A DNA stretch of 59,824 nt from Akkermansiaceae bacterium (GCA_026461385.1 JAPJNB010000248.1:1-59824), one strand, 5' to 3'; numbered from the stretch's first letter, positions 25,599 to 35,258 are shown. Numbers and translations: made by a program. Notes: generated by a model from the letters alone, not told the origin.

Positions 25599-27737
25599 CT
25601 ACAGGGTCTGTGCGTATTTCTCGAGCTTGTAGCACTCGATGATGTCACCTTCCTGATACTCATTGAACTCACCGAGGCGAATGCCGCATTCGAAATTGGT
25701 GCGAACTTCCTCGACCTCCTCATGGAAGCGGCGGAGCGTCGACATGCGACCATCGAACACAGGAATTCCACCGCGAACCACTCGGGCGTGGGCCTTGCGA
25801 TGAATGCGACCATCGGTAACGAACGAACCTGCGGCGCGCCCGCGAGACAATTTGAACACTTGGCGAACTTCCGCGTGGCCGATGACCGACTCGCGGGTGA
25901 GTGGCTCCAACAGACCGAGCATCGCTTCACGCACTTGGTCAATGAGCTCATAAACCACCGAGTAGAGCTTCACCTCGACACCCGCCGCCTTTGCAGACTT
26001 CACCGCCTTGGCCTCCACCTTGACGTTAAATCCGAGGATGATCGCGTCCGTGGATGCTGCGTAGGAAATGTCTGACTCCGTGATCGGCCCAGCAGCTGCC
26101 GTGATGAAAGAGCAATCGACCTTCTCGGATTCAATGGCGAGAACCGCCTTCTTGATCGCCTCGACTGACCCTTGGACATCGCATTTTAAGATCAACTTGA
26201 GTTGAGCCTTGCCACCGCCATCACGAACCATCGAGTAGAGATCCTCCATGCGGTTGCGATGCTGTGGCTTGAGTCGGACGAGCCGTTGAGCCTCTTGGCG
26301 CTCGCCCGCAAGCGATTTCGCCTCGCGCTCCGACTTCATTTCGGTGAGATGGTCACCCACGTTCGGCAATTCTTCAAAACCGATCACTTCGACCGGCATG
26401 CCTGGGTGCGCGGATTTGATTGCCACGCCGCGATCATTGATGAGCGAGCGAACTTTGCCGGCGTAGGGGCCGCAGATGAAGGGTGTGCCAACCTTGAGCG
26501 TGCCAGACTCAACGATGACCGTAGCAGTCGTCCCACGACCGGGAACCACGCGGGCCTCGATGACCGCCGCACGAGCGGTTGCTTTCGGATTTGCCTTGAG
26601 CTCAAGCACTTCGGCTTGGAGGGCCATGAGATCGAGAAGATCGTCCATCCCTGCGCCCGTCAGTGCGGAAACCTCGGCAAACTCCGTGTCACCACCAAAG
26701 TCGGTGGTTTGCAATCCTTGCTCTGCGAGCTGCGATTTCACGCGGTCCACATTCGCGGAGGGAAGGTCGCACTTGTTGATCGCCACGATGATCGTTTTGC
26801 GCGCCTTTTTCGCATGCTTGATCGCCTCGATCGTCTGCGGCATGATGCCATCATTGGCGGCGACCACGAGCACCACGATATCGGTGATGTCGGCACCGCG
26901 GGCGCGCATGTCTGAGAAAATCGCGTGGCCTGGTGTGTCGAGGAAGGTGATTTCCTGCTCGTTGTGAATGACCTGATAGGCACCGATGTGCTGCGTGATG
27001 CCTCCTGCCTCGCCGGCGGTAATCTTCGTCTTGCGAAGGAAATCGAGGATCGAGGTTTTGCCATGGTCGACGTGTCCCATGATCGTGATGATCGGCGGAC
27101 GGTACTTTAGAAGATCCTCTGGCTCTTCGATCACCAATTCTGGCTCCTTGATGACTTCCTCGACCTTGTGGAAGCCTTTGTCCTTATCGCGCTTCTCCCG
27201 CTCGAACACAAACCCGTGAATTTCACAGACCTTTGCGGCGATTTCAGGTTCGAGCGGCTGATTGGGAGCCGGAAACACGCCGATCTTAATGAGATCGGCC
27301 ATGATATTGAATGGCTTGAGTCCGAGGCGGGCGGCCAGATCAGGAATCAGGATCGGCGGCTTGATGACGATCAACTTGGGGTCATCCGAAGCAAGATCGG
27401 AGCCAGTGATTTCGGCTTTATCCGCGATTACCGGGACCACGGCGGGTTTCTCAGCCACCTCCGGTTCCGGTGCGGGAGCGGGTATTTCGGGATCGAGAAT
27501 TTTGGAAATCGTTCCGAGGACTGCTTTGCCCGTGCGCACGGATTTGCGTACTTTTGGCTTTTTATCCTCGGCAAAAAGATCGAGGGCGTTGGCCTTTTGG
27601 GCATCCAAGACACTCGGGGCCGGCGGGATGACTTCTGCCTCCTTGCGCTGACGCTCACGGCGCGAAGGTTTTTTGGCTTCGTCGAGAAGATCGAGAACCT
27701 TGTTTTTATTGGGAGAGCTATCGCTATTTTCGGGCAT
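25599..27737 (-). CDS. infB: Translation initiation factor IF-2
   Basis: 712 residues. The charged N-terminal region (1-120) is low-complexity and variable. An IF2-N-like segment with IPDLAARLGLKPFNIMADLI precedes the G domain, which has G1 GHVDHGKTS at 221-229, G3 DTPGHAIFS and G4 NKCD. Domains II-IV follow, with the DVQGSVEAIKKAV motif of the IF2 core. IF-2 places initiator tRNA on the 30S subunit and promotes subunit joining with GTP hydrolysis. It lies 66 bp after nusA. Confidence 0.97.
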   Translation of the reverse strand: MPENSDSSPNKNKVLDLLDEAKKPSRRERQRKEAEVIPPAPSVLDAQKANALDLFAEDKKPKVRKSVRTGKAVLGTISKILDPEIPAPAPEPEVAEKPAVVPVIADKAEITGSDLASDDPKLIVIKPPILIPDLAARLGLKPFNIMADLIKIGVFPAPNQPLEPEIAAKVCEIHGFVFEREKRDKDKGFHKVEEVIKEPELVIEEPEDLLKYRPPIITIMGHVDHGKTSILDFLRKTKITAGEAGGITQHIGAYQVIHNEQEITFLDTPGHAIFSDMRARGADITDIVVLVVAANDGIMPQTIEAIKHAKKARKTIIVAINKCDLPSANVDRVKSQLAEQGLQTTDFGGDTEFAEVSALTGAGMDDLLDLMALQAEVLELKANPKATARAAVIEARVVPGRGTTATVIVESGTLKVGTPFICGPYAGKVRSLINDRGVAIKSAHPGMPVEVIGFEELPNVGDHLTEMKSEREAKSLAGERQEAQRLVRLKPQHRNRMEDLYSMVRDGGGKAQLKLILKCDVQGSVEAIKKAVLAIESEKVDCSFITAAAGPITESDISYAASTDAIILGFNVKVEAKAVKSAKAAGVEVKLYSVVYELIDQVREAMLGLLEPLTRESVIGHAEVRQVFKLSRGRAAGSFVTDGRIHRKAHARVVRGGIPVFDGRMSTLRRFHEEVEEVRTNFECGIRLGEFNEYQEGDIIECYKLEKYAQTL

Positions 27738-27803
27738 CCGGCTTGTTGCAGAGTTCGTTAGAAATGGAGAAGAGTGGTGAACGGTAAAAAATGGTTAGAA
27801 AAA

Positions 27804-29090
27804 TCAATCGGCATGGCTGGCGACATCGGCGCCATTGACGATCCCATGAGCACGCACGAGGATCGCTTCTGCGGCCTCTTCGGTAATCTCCAGGGCAGCC
27901 GCAATGTAATCTGCAGGCATATCGATGACCAATTCTGGATTAAAACCACCGGCAAGAGTCAGCTTGTTTGCCAATTCGTCGGTGATTCCGAGTTGCTCGC
28001 CAAGCGTGTGGGCAGCACCACCGATTTTTTCTTTAAATTGTTCCTCTTTGGACTCATCGCGACGGACTTGAACGTCCCAGCCCATCAAGCGGGACGAAAG
28101 ACGGGCGTTTTGGCCCTTGCGGCCGATCGCTTTGCTCAAGTCGGCCTCATCGACCGTCACGTGGACGGCACGTGCGACCTCATCAACCGTGATGGAGCGG
28201 AGTTCCGCCGGCTTCAAGGCCTCACGGACAAATTCTTTGGGGTCCTCACTCCAGCGGATGATGTCGACCTTCTCGTTGTTCAGCTCACGGACGATGTTTT
28301 TGACGCGAGCCCCCCGCATGCCAACGCAAGCACCGACAGGATCAACCTTTGGATCGCTACTCCAAACCGCCACCTTTGTGCGAAATCCGGCTTCTCGAGC
28401 GATGCCACGGATTTCAACGGTGCGGTCTGAGATCTCGTTCACCTCAGCTTCAAACAAGCGGCGAACAAAATTCGGGTGGCTTCGTGAAAGGATGATTTCA
28501 GGGCCACGGCCTTCATTTTCAACGGCGAGCACATACGCACGGATGCGGTCGCCGATGTTGTAGTCCTCACCTTGCACTCGCTCACGGTTCGGCATGATGC
28601 CCTCAAATTTCCCGAGATCGATCATCACATCATTCCGCTCGAAGCGGCGGACAGTGCCAGAGACAACATCCCCGGCACGATCCTTGAATTCCTCATAAAT
28701 CATTTCCTTCTCCGCTTGGCGGAGGCGCTGCATCATCGTCTGTTTGGCAGTCTGAACGGCAATGCGACCAAAATCCTTTGGCGTCACATTGAATTCTTGG
28801 ATGTCGCCAACTTGCGCCTCAGGGTTTTTCTTTGAAGCCGTGGCAAGCGGTACTTCGTTGAATCGGTCTGAGTAATCTTCGTCAGCCACCACGGTGAGCG
28901 CGGCGAAAACGCGGGTTTCACCCTTCTTGGTATTCACCTCAGCACGAAGCGTCTCGATGGCATCAGCACCGGGAACCATTTTACGATAGGCCGAAATAAA
29001 GGCAAATTCCAACGCGGCGATGACCTTATCACGGTCGATGCCTTTTTCCTTTTCGTAATAATCAATGAGGGCGACGATGTCGTTAGTCAT
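27804..29090 (-). CDS. nusA: Transcription termination/antitermination factor NusA
   Basis: 428 residues from MTNDIVALIDYYEKEKG; the longer frame adds 21 non-conserved codons. The N-terminal RNA polymerase-binding domain is followed by an S1 domain (AGDVVSGTVRRFERNDVMID), then KH domains with DPVGACVGMRGARVKNI and KAIGRKGQNARLSSRLMGW. A C-terminal helix-hairpin segment (DELANKLTLAGGFNPELVI) takes the place of the acidic repeats. NusA pauses RNA polymerase and helps termination and rRNA antitermination. The rimP gene, usually just upstream, is absent here. Confidence 0.96.
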   Translation of the reverse strand: MTNDIVALIDYYEKEKGIDRDKVIAALEFAFISAYRKMVPGADAIETLRAEVNTKKGETRVFAALTVVADEDYSDRFNEVPLATASKKNPEAQVGDIQEFNVTPKDFGRIAVQTAKQTMMQRLRQAEKEMIYEEFKDRAGDVVSGTVRRFERNDVMIDLGKFEGIMPNRERVQGEDYNIGDRIRAYVLAVENEGRGPEIILSRSHPNFVRRLFEAEVNEISDRTVEIRGIAREAGFRTKVAVWSSDPKVDPVGACVGMRGARVKNIVRELNNEKVDIIRWSEDPKEFVREALKPAELRSITVDEVARAVHVTVDEADLSKAIGRKGQNARLSSRLMGWDVQVRRDESKEEQFKEKIGGAAHTLGEQLGITDELANKLTLAGGFNPELVIDMPADYIAAALEITEEAAEAILVRAHGIVNGADVASHAD

Positions 29091-29128
29091 GGTAGTGTCT
29101 GCAAAGAATACGGGTGACATCTGGAGAC

Positions 29129-29155
29129 AAAAAAGAGTGGGTACTAGACCCACTC
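29129..29155 (-). terminator. Strong Rho-independent terminator before nusA
   Basis: On the minus strand GAGTGGG and CCCACTC form a perfect 7-bp stem with loop TCTAGTA, followed at once by six T (29129-29134). It ends the transcript from the dfrA side (stop at 29271) about 40 bp ahead of the nusA start, so nusA must have its own promoter or be reached by read-through. As it is so close to nusA, which modulates termination, it could also act as a leader attenuator. Confidence 0.85.
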
Positions 29156-29270
29156 CTTTCTTTCGTCAGAAGCTGTTCGGTTGGAGGTTATTCCATGAAA
29201 ATTAAGGTTGCAAGCCGAAACTGGCAAGCCACCCCGACCCCTTCCCTGCGCGTTTTGACCCTTGCTAGGC

Positions 29271-29738
29271 TCACCGGAAGTGCCTGATCACCTCAAAAGT
29301 GTCATGGGTCTCGATCCGCTCAGACTGCGGAAAATCTGCTAGAAACTCTGGAAAATGGGTGTCGCCCTCGTAGGCTTCAAAAACGTGGCTCACCAGTAAA
29401 TCATCCAGCGCTGGCATGAAAGCGGCATAGATCTCCGCACCACCAATGATGAACACCCGCCCATCCAGTCCGGGCAGCCTCGTGAGGTCCTCGGGCCTCG
29501 AAATCACCTCGACCCCATCCGCCGACCAGGCCGTGTCGCGTGTTAGCACGATGTTTCGCCGCTTTGGAAGTGGCCGGCCGATCGATTCATAGGTTTTTCT
29601 GCCCATCACGATGGGGTGACCAGAGGTGGTCCGCTTAAAAAATGCCAGATCCTCCGGCAAATGCCATGGCAACCCGCCAGCACGCCCGATGACCCGCTCG
29701 GGCGTCATCGCAACCACCGCCGTGAGACTCAAGCTCAC
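29271..29738 (-). CDS. folA: Dihydrofolate reductase
   Basis: 155 residues. The active-site acid is in GLPWHLPEDLAFFKR, cofactor binding in VMGRKTYESIGRPLPKRRNIVLTR and IIGGAEIYAAFMP. These are the standard chromosomal DHFR motifs. It reduces dihydrofolate produced by thymidylate synthase, and thyA is two genes upstream. The start overlaps the membrane-protein stop in an ATGA, so the two are translated together. Confidence 0.95.
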   Translation of the reverse strand: MSLSLTAVVAMTPERVIGRAGGLPWHLPEDLAFFKRTTSGHPIVMGRKTYESIGRPLPKRRNIVLTRDTAWSADGVEVISRPEDLTRLPGLDGRVFIIGGAEIYAAFMPALDDLLVSHVFEAYEGDTHFPEFLADFPQSERIETHDTFEVIRHFR

Positions 29739-30103
29739 GAATCCTCCTCCTCTTCCCCATCCGGGCCGTAATGAAAGCTGTGCAACACCCGATGCGCCAC
29801 CGGAGCGAACAACAATCCGGCAAGGACCAAGAACGCAAGACCCGAATAAAGCGCGTAAAACCCAGCAAAAATTTTACCCGCCTCCGACTTCATCGGATCA
29901 ACCGGCCCCATCCCGCCCAAAATCATCGAGGCATTGAGAAACGAATCCGTCCATGGAAGCTGCTCAAAACACCGGTACCCGAGTATCCCTCCGCCCAACG
30001 ACAAGCCAATCAGCCATCCACCGACAAAAAGCGAATGCCCCAACCGACGCAGGAACGCGGCCCTAGAAATGAGTCTCTCCTCTCGATGCTCGTAATCAAA
30101 CAT
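29735..30103 (-). CDS. Small two-helix membrane protein between thyA and folA
   Basis: 122 residues, unrecognised. Hydrophobic helices around LFVGGWLIGLSLGGGILGY and FYALYSGLAFLVLAGLLFAP flank a loop with ASMILGGMGPVDP; the tail is acidic (DGEEEEDS). The pattern, two helices around a Gly-rich loop, recalls small two-helix channel-like proteins, but no selectivity-filter TVGYG is present, so no function is assigned. It is 4 bp from thyA and overlaps folA, indicating expression with the thymidylate genes. Confidence 0.7.
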   Translation of the reverse strand: MFDYEHREERLISRAAFLRRLGHSLFVGGWLIGLSLGGGILGYRCFEQLPWTDSFLNASMILGGMGPVDPMKSEAGKIFAGFYALYSGLAFLVLAGLLFAPVAHRVLHSFHYGPDGEEEEDS

Positions 30104-30107
30104 GGGG

Positions 30108-30920
30108 TCAAATGGCTACCGGAGCCTTGATGTGCGGATGAGGTTCATAGTCTTCGAGGCGAATGTCCTCAAAGGTGAACGCGTCGATGTCCCGGACATC
30201 CGGGTTCAGCCACAGCTTCGGCAAGCGCCGCGGCTCGCGCGTGAGTTGGAGTTCCGCCTGCTCCAAATGGTTCGAATAAAGGTGCAAATCCCCAAACGTG
30301 TGGACGAAATCTCGCGCCTCGTACCCGCAAACGTGGGCAACCATCTGGGTCAGCAAGGCATACGACGCAATGTTGAAAGGCACCCCCAAGAACAAATCCG
30401 CACTGCGCTGATACAGCTGACAAGAAAGCCCACGTCGCCCACCATCGGTCGGTTCATGGACGTAAAATTGAAAAAGCAAATGACACGGAGGCAAGGCCAT
30501 CTGGTGAATTTGACCGACATTCCACGCGGAAACCAGGTGACGCCGCGAACCCGGGTTTCCGAGCAAGCCATCAATCAACAAGCGGATTTGGTCAACCGTC
30601 CGCCCCTCTGGGGTTTCCCATGCCCGCCATTGCTTGCCATAAACCGGCCCGAGCTCGCCATCGGCATCCGCCCATTCATCCCAAATGCTCACGCCATGCT
30701 CTTTCAAGTAGCGGGTGTTGGTCTCCCCTTTGAGAAACCACAACAACTCATGAATGATCGACTGCAGATGTAACTTTTTCGTTGTTAGACAAGGGAATCC
30801 TTGCCGCAAATCGTAGCGAGCTTGTCTTCCGAAAACCGAAACCGTTCCCGTTCCCGTCCGGTCTGGGCGTTCCTCGCCGTGCTCCAAGACATCGCGCATC
30901 AAATCGAGATAGACCTTCAC
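30108..30920 (-). CDS. thyA: Thymidylate synthase
   Basis: 270 residues. [13 protein letters not shown] near residue 21 is the phosphate loop. The catalytic Cys is in [13 protein letters not shown], followed by the [18 protein letters not shown] block and the [12 protein letters not shown] motif. It methylates dUMP to dTMP with methylene-tetrahydrofolate. A short Gly/Arg-rich insert (TDGGRRG) follows the Cys region and is a normal surface variation. Followed by a small membrane protein and folA, it forms a thymidylate-folate unit. Confidence 0.96.
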   Translation of the reverse strand: MKVYLDLMRDVLEHGEERPDRTGTGTVSVFGRQARYDLRQGFPCLTTKKLHLQSIIHELLWFLKGETNTRYLKEHGVSIWDEWADADGELGPVYGKQWRAWETPEGRTVDQIRLLIDGLLGNPGSRRHLVSAWNVGQIHQMALPPCHLLFQFYVHEPTDGGRRGLSCQLYQRSADLFLGVPFNIASYALLTQMVAHVCGYEARDFVHTFGDLHLYSNHLEQAELQLTREPRRLPKLWLNPDVRDIDAFTFEDIRLEDYEPHPHIKAPVAI

Positions 30921-30995
30921 ATCGCCGATTTAGCCACAGCGGCCACCGAGCACGCAAGAACTATGGACTCCGATTTCATCTCAAGCCGCCGCGCC

Positions 30996-32834
30996 TCAGT
31001 CGTGGAGATAGGTGCGCGGACGATAGAGCATCGCGAACGGAATGAAAAGCAGCGTCGTCGCGAGGATCAGCACGGTGAAGAACCGGAAGTAGGCGGCCCC
31101 CTCGAGCTTGCTTTGCCCGCCGGAGAATTCGGTGAGCGCAAAACCGGCCTCGGCAGGTTTTTCATGAATCCCCAGCGCTGCCTTCCGCCGAACTAACCAA
31201 GTGTTGGTGTCCGGCGCAGAGCCGCTGTCCATTTTTTCAAGGATGATACCAATGTCCCACTCAGTCTTATTTTTCCGATCTGGCCCCGCGCTGGAAATCC
31301 GCGCATGGGACGAATCGATGAGATGGTAAACCAACGGATTGCCCCAAGGGTCTTTGGCATTGCCGATCGTTTTAGCTCCAGCCTCATCCGCTGGGAAGGC
31401 CTCTTTGGAAACCGCTTCAATCCGGCTCGCCGCGCCGAGAAACTCAGTGCGTCCCGGGATTTCTAACGATTCAAGGCGTCCTTGCTGGCAGCGCGCGACG
31501 AGATCATCGGCCGTGCCAGTCACGCCATCATACCCCGGCAAGGTGATGGTGCGAGGCGATGCCTGCCAATCCAGGGGAAGCTGTGCCGTCGCCTGCTCGA
31601 ACTGCCTCGTCCCAGCCGAGGAAATGTCGATCATGTGATTAACCTGCGCGGTGAATTGATTCCCACCCCACACGGCGAGCCAAAACAAAGCCATGATCCA
31701 TGACTTCATCGCCTTGGGGGATTGAGTGTAGGCAAATTCAAGCCCAACAATCGACACCATGATCTCTGACGCGGTGATGATGACATAGGCGAGCATTTGC
31801 CAACCAATGGACGGCCGCTGTCCGGAGTCGATCCACGACTGGATCAACGTGGTGAGAGCAAACGACGCTGCGATCAAAGCCAATCCGATGCCGATCTTGC
31901 GCAGCGGCGTCAGATGAAACACTCGATTCATCCATGGATAAATGATGAAGGTGAACAACGGGATGAACAGGAGGATCAGAATCGGGTTGACCGCTTGGAT
32001 CTGCGACTCGAGCCAATGAATCCCCATGAAATTTAGGTTCATTTGCTCCGCCTGAAACACCCAAGAAGAACCCGTTTGATCGTAAAGCGACCAAAACACA
32101 GCGATGAAGGCGAACAAAGGAACCAACTTGCAAACCGCCACGATTCCCTCACGGGAAAACGCCTCCTTGAAGAATGCTTTGCCCGAAGCAGGAATGTGGA
32201 CAAACCGATTCCGTCCCATCCAGAACATGAAGGTCGCGATCGCCATGAGAACCCCCGGAACCCCGAAAGCCCAATGCGGTCCATGATTTTCTAACAACCA
32301 TGGTGTTAGCAAGGTGGAAAAGAACGAACCAAAGTTGATGGCGAAGTAGAACCAATTGTAAACTTTGGAGATCAAGTGGTGGTTATTCTTGCCGAATTGA
32401 TCACCCACATGAGCAGAGACGCAGGGCTTGATTCCTCCGGAACCTAGACAAATCAGGCCGAGTCCCATGCCCAACCACATCGACGAATGCCCATAGGATC
32501 CCATGCAAGCAAGCGCTGCATGACCGAGGCAATAGACGATCGAAAGCCAAAGGATCGTCCGATATTTTCCAAAGAAAATGTCCGCGATCAAGGCACCGAG
32601 AAGCGGCGTGAAATACACCCAACTCGCGAACTGATGATACGCCTCCACCGCTTGATTGGCCGACAACGCCTGCCCGCCAGTGCCATCCATGAGATGCAGG
32701 TATTGCGCCATGAACACGACGAGAATCGTGCGCATGCCATAGAACGAGAAGCGTTCCGCCGCTTCGTTCCCGATGATGAACGGAATGCCTGGCGGCATCT
32801 GATCGGTTTCCAATGGCGCGGAACGGTGGGACAT
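30996..32834 (-). CDS. POT-family proton-coupled peptide transporter with an inserted domain
   Basis: 612 residues. The POT signature EAAERFSFYGMRTI is near residue 24, GGIKPCVSAHVGDQFG near 133 and FYFAINFGSFFS near 162. The helices continue to about residue 396. Between this point and the last helix (about 581-605) lies a soluble insert of roughly 180 residues. It contains PGYDGVTGTADDL and DPWGNPLVYHLIDSSHARIS, then SAGPDRKNKTEWDI, the pattern of the C-terminal domain of type II pseudopilin GspG. POT proteins import di- and tripeptides with protons. The insert should face the periplasm if helix numbering is conventional, but this is inference. Confidence 0.9.
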   Translation of the reverse strand: MSHRSAPLETDQMPPGIPFIIGNEAAERFSFYGMRTILVVFMAQYLHLMDGTGGQALSANQAVEAYHQFASWVYFTPLLGALIADIFFGKYRTILWLSIVYCLGHAALACMGSYGHSSMWLGMGLGLICLGSGGIKPCVSAHVGDQFGKNNHHLISKVYNWFYFAINFGSFFSTLLTPWLLENHGPHWAFGVPGVLMAIATFMFWMGRNRFVHIPASGKAFFKEAFSREGIVAVCKLVPLFAFIAVFWSLYDQTGSSWVFQAEQMNLNFMGIHWLESQIQAVNPILILLFIPLFTFIIYPWMNRVFHLTPLRKIGIGLALIAASFALTTLIQSWIDSGQRPSIGWQMLAYVIITASEIMVSIVGLEFAYTQSPKAMKSWIMALFWLAVWGGNQFTAQVNHMIDISSAGTRQFEQATAQLPLDWQASPRTITLPGYDGVTGTADDLVARCQQGRLESLEIPGRTEFLGAASRIEAVSKEAFPADEAGAKTIGNAKDPWGNPLVYHLIDSSHARISSAGPDRKNKTEWDIGIILEKMDSGSAPDTNTWLVRRKAALGIHEKPAEAGFALTEFSGGQSKLEGAAYFRFFTVLILATTLLFIPFAMLYRPRTYLHD

Positions 32835-32858
32835 CAGTTGCGAATTGCGCGCGAACAG

Positions 32859-33860
32859 TTACCACCGAATGGCAGCGGCGGCCCAAGTGAGACCCGCACC
32901 GAAAACCACCAACACAATGTGCTCGCCCCGTTGAAACGCTCCGGTGCGATTTGCCTCGTCCAATGCGATCGCAACCGCAGCGGCCGATGTGTTCCCATAC
33001 TTGTCGAGATTCACAAAAACTTTGTCATTAGGAACTGCTAGACGATCCGCGATGGCATCGATGATTCTTAAATTCGCCTGATGGGGAATGACGCATGCGA
33101 TGTCCTCCGGTTGAAGCCCGGCACCCTCGATGACTTTTTCCGCAGCCTCTTTCATCCGCGTCACCGCATGCTTGAACACTTCCTTGCCCATCATCGTGAG
33201 CGAAAAGAGATGATCGTTGACGTTCTTTTCGGTGATGGGGCAGGCGCTACCACCACCAGGGATATTGAGAAGATGAGTTAGATTTCCATCGGTGCCCATT
33301 TCCATCGCGAGGATGGCGCCCTCACCCGGTTCGGCACGGCGCAAAACGGCGGCTCCCGCACCATCCCCGAAAAGCACGCAAGTCGTCCGGTCTTCCCAGT
33401 TCGTCACCGCCGAGAGCTTCTCTGCTCCGATGATCAAGGCGTTCTTAAACGCGCCACCGGAGATGAGGCGCTTGGAGATTTCCATCGCGTAAAGGAAACC
33501 CGAGCATGCGGCGGAAATGTCAAAGGCAACCGCGCGGTTCGCACCAAGAATCTGTTGGACATAGCAGGCCGTCGCTGGAGTCGGCGTATCGGGCGTGATC
33601 GTCGCCACGATGATCAGTTCGACATCCTCCGCAGCAAGCCCTGCTTGTTCAAGGGCACGCCTTGCGGCATGCGAAGCCATGTGCGAGGTGAACTCCCCCT
33701 CCGCCGCGATCCGCCGCGCCTTAATCCCAGTCCGCGAGACAATCCACTCGTCGCTTGTGTCAACTCGTGCCGCAAGCTCTTCATTGGTTAAAATCTTTTC
33801 TGGCAAATAACTCCCAGTACCTGCGATGCAGACTTGGATGGCTGGCGTCAATTCACTCAT
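32859..33860 (-). CDS. fabH: 3-oxoacyl-[ACP] synthase III
   Basis: 333 residues. The catalytic Cys is C119 in ISAACSGFLYAMEI, the His is in VIPHQANLRIIDAIADRL and the Asn in YGNTSAAAVAIAL. This is the Cys-His-Asn triad of KAS III. FabH starts fatty-acid synthesis by condensing acetyl-CoA with malonyl-ACP. It follows plsX by 66 bp in the familiar rpmF-plsX-fabH order. Confidence 0.96.
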   Translation of the reverse strand: MSELTPAIQVCIAGTGSYLPEKILTNEELAARVDTSDEWIVSRTGIKARRIAAEGEFTSHMASHAARRALEQAGLAAEDVELIIVATITPDTPTPATACYVQQILGANRAVAFDISAACSGFLYAMEISKRLISGGAFKNALIIGAEKLSAVTNWEDRTTCVLFGDGAGAAVLRRAEPGEGAILAMEMGTDGNLTHLLNIPGGGSACPITEKNVNDHLFSLTMMGKEVFKHAVTRMKEAAEKVIEGAGLQPEDIACVIPHQANLRIIDAIADRLAVPNDKVFVNLDKYGNTSAAAVAIALDEANRTGAFQRGEHIVLVVFGAGLTWAAAAIRW

Positions 33861-33926
33861 GCGCTGGGACGATGAAACCCAACTCGGGCCGCCACAAGCG
33901 AGAAGTGCGGCCAGTGACCGCTTAAA

Positions 33927-34955
33927 TCAACCTGCCGACCCATCCACGAGCGAAATCGCAGTCAATGCCTTTTGGATTTCGACATTCACGCGATTTTCAA
34001 CCGTTTCAATCCCCACGCGGATCGCGTTACGGACGGCCAGCGCGCTTGAGGATCCGTGGGCGATGATCACCACCCCATTGACCCCAAGAAGTGGACTTCC
34101 ACCGTAAGTTTCGTAACTGCTTTTCTCCTTGAGAGCCTTGAACGCGCCTTGAGCCAGCACCGCCCCGGCGATCCGCAGCGGGTTTCCCTTGATTTCGGTT
34201 TTGAGCCATTTTGAAACGGCTTTGGCGGTGGCTTCAATGGTCTTGAGCATGATGTTGCCCACGAATCCATCGCACAGCACCACATCCAGCTCCGTTTCGA
34301 AAAGATCACGCCCCTCGACATTGCCAACAAAGTTGATGCCTGGGGTTTCTTTGAGAAGTTTGAACGTTTCTTTGGTAAAGGTGGTGCCCTTCTCGTCCTC
34401 CTCGCCATTGGACATCAGACCCACTTTCGGGTCCTTCACCCCCAGAACCCCGCGCGAAAACGCAGTTCCCATCACCGCATAGGCGACCAGGTGCTCAGGC
34501 TTCGCTTCAGGATTCGCACCCGCATCGAGGATGTGGCAAATGCCAAACTCATTCGGCAAGGCCGAGGCGATCCCCGCGCGATCCACTCCGGGCAAGGTCC
34601 GCAATTTTAGGGTCGCCGCAGCCACCGCCGCGCCCGTGTTTCCCGCAGAAACGAACGCATCGGCTCGCCCATCTTTTACCATGTCCATCGCAATGCTGAT
34701 CGAAGAAAGCTTCTTCCGCCGCACCGTTTTGGCACCCGGCTCGGCCATTCCAATGACCTCTGGAGCTCCGACAATGCTCACCCGCGGATCATTGAGATCC
34801 AGCCCTTGCCTCCGACATTCCTCCACCAGCACCTCCTCAATTCCCACCAAGTACAGGTGTTGCAGCTTCGGATAATAGCGCAGCGCGTCGATGGCTCCTC
34901 CGATGTTTACGGCAGGGGCGTGATCCCCACCCATGGCGTCTAGGGCAACTTTCAT
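33927..34955 (-). CDS. plsX: Phosphate acyltransferase PlsX
   Basis: 342 residues. The N-terminus MKVALDAMGGDHAP and the blocks FVSAGNTGAAVA, VGLMSNGEEDEKG, NFVGNVEGRDLF and DGFVGNIMLKTIEATAKA are diagnostic. PlsX converts acyl-ACP to acyl-phosphate for phospholipid synthesis at the membrane. It links rpmF and fabH in one unit. Confidence 0.96.
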   Translation of the reverse strand: MKVALDAMGGDHAPAVNIGGAIDALRYYPKLQHLYLVGIEEVLVEECRRQGLDLNDPRVSIVGAPEVIGMAEPGAKTVRRKKLSSISIAMDMVKDGRADAFVSAGNTGAAVAAATLKLRTLPGVDRAGIASALPNEFGICHILDAGANPEAKPEHLVAYAVMGTAFSRGVLGVKDPKVGLMSNGEEDEKGTTFTKETFKLLKETPGINFVGNVEGRDLFETELDVVLCDGFVGNIMLKTIEATAKAVSKWLKTEIKGNPLRIAGAVLAQGAFKALKEKSSYETYGGSPLLGVNGVVIIAHGSSSALAVRNAIRVGIETVENRVNVEIQKALTAISLVDGSAG

Positions 34956-35062
34956 CTCGGATAGGAAGGGCGATTCGGCAATTCAATCAGGGAAAAAACT
35001 ACAAAAAATCACCGCCGCGGACAGTTCCGGGCGGCAACTTCTGGAGAATCCGATCCAACGCT

Positions 35063-35245
35063 TCAGAGAGCCTCGACATCGAGCACCTGACGATTGCGGT
35101 AATAGCCACACGATGGGCACGCAATGTGCGATGGCACTTTACTGCTGCATTCAGGGCAGCTCTTGAAGATCGGTGCACGCCAGCGAGTGGCGCCACGGCG
35201 CATTTTTTGACGGCTTTTGGATTGGCGGCGCTTTGGTACGGCCAT
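35063..35245 (-). CDS. rpmF: 50S ribosomal protein L32
   Basis: 60 residues starting MAVPKRRQSKSRQKMRRG. A four-Cys zinc ribbon is visible (CPEC and CPSC), so this is the Zn-binding C+ form of L32. The longer frame adds 53 non-conserved codons and is rejected. It lies 13 bp after the DUF177 gene and 107 bp before plsX, the standard arrangement. Confidence 0.95.
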   Translation of the reverse strand: MAVPKRRQSKSRQKMRRGATRWRAPIFKSCPECSSKVPSHIACPSCGYYRNRQVLDVEAL

Positions 35246-35258
35246 AGTCTTGGTTCGT

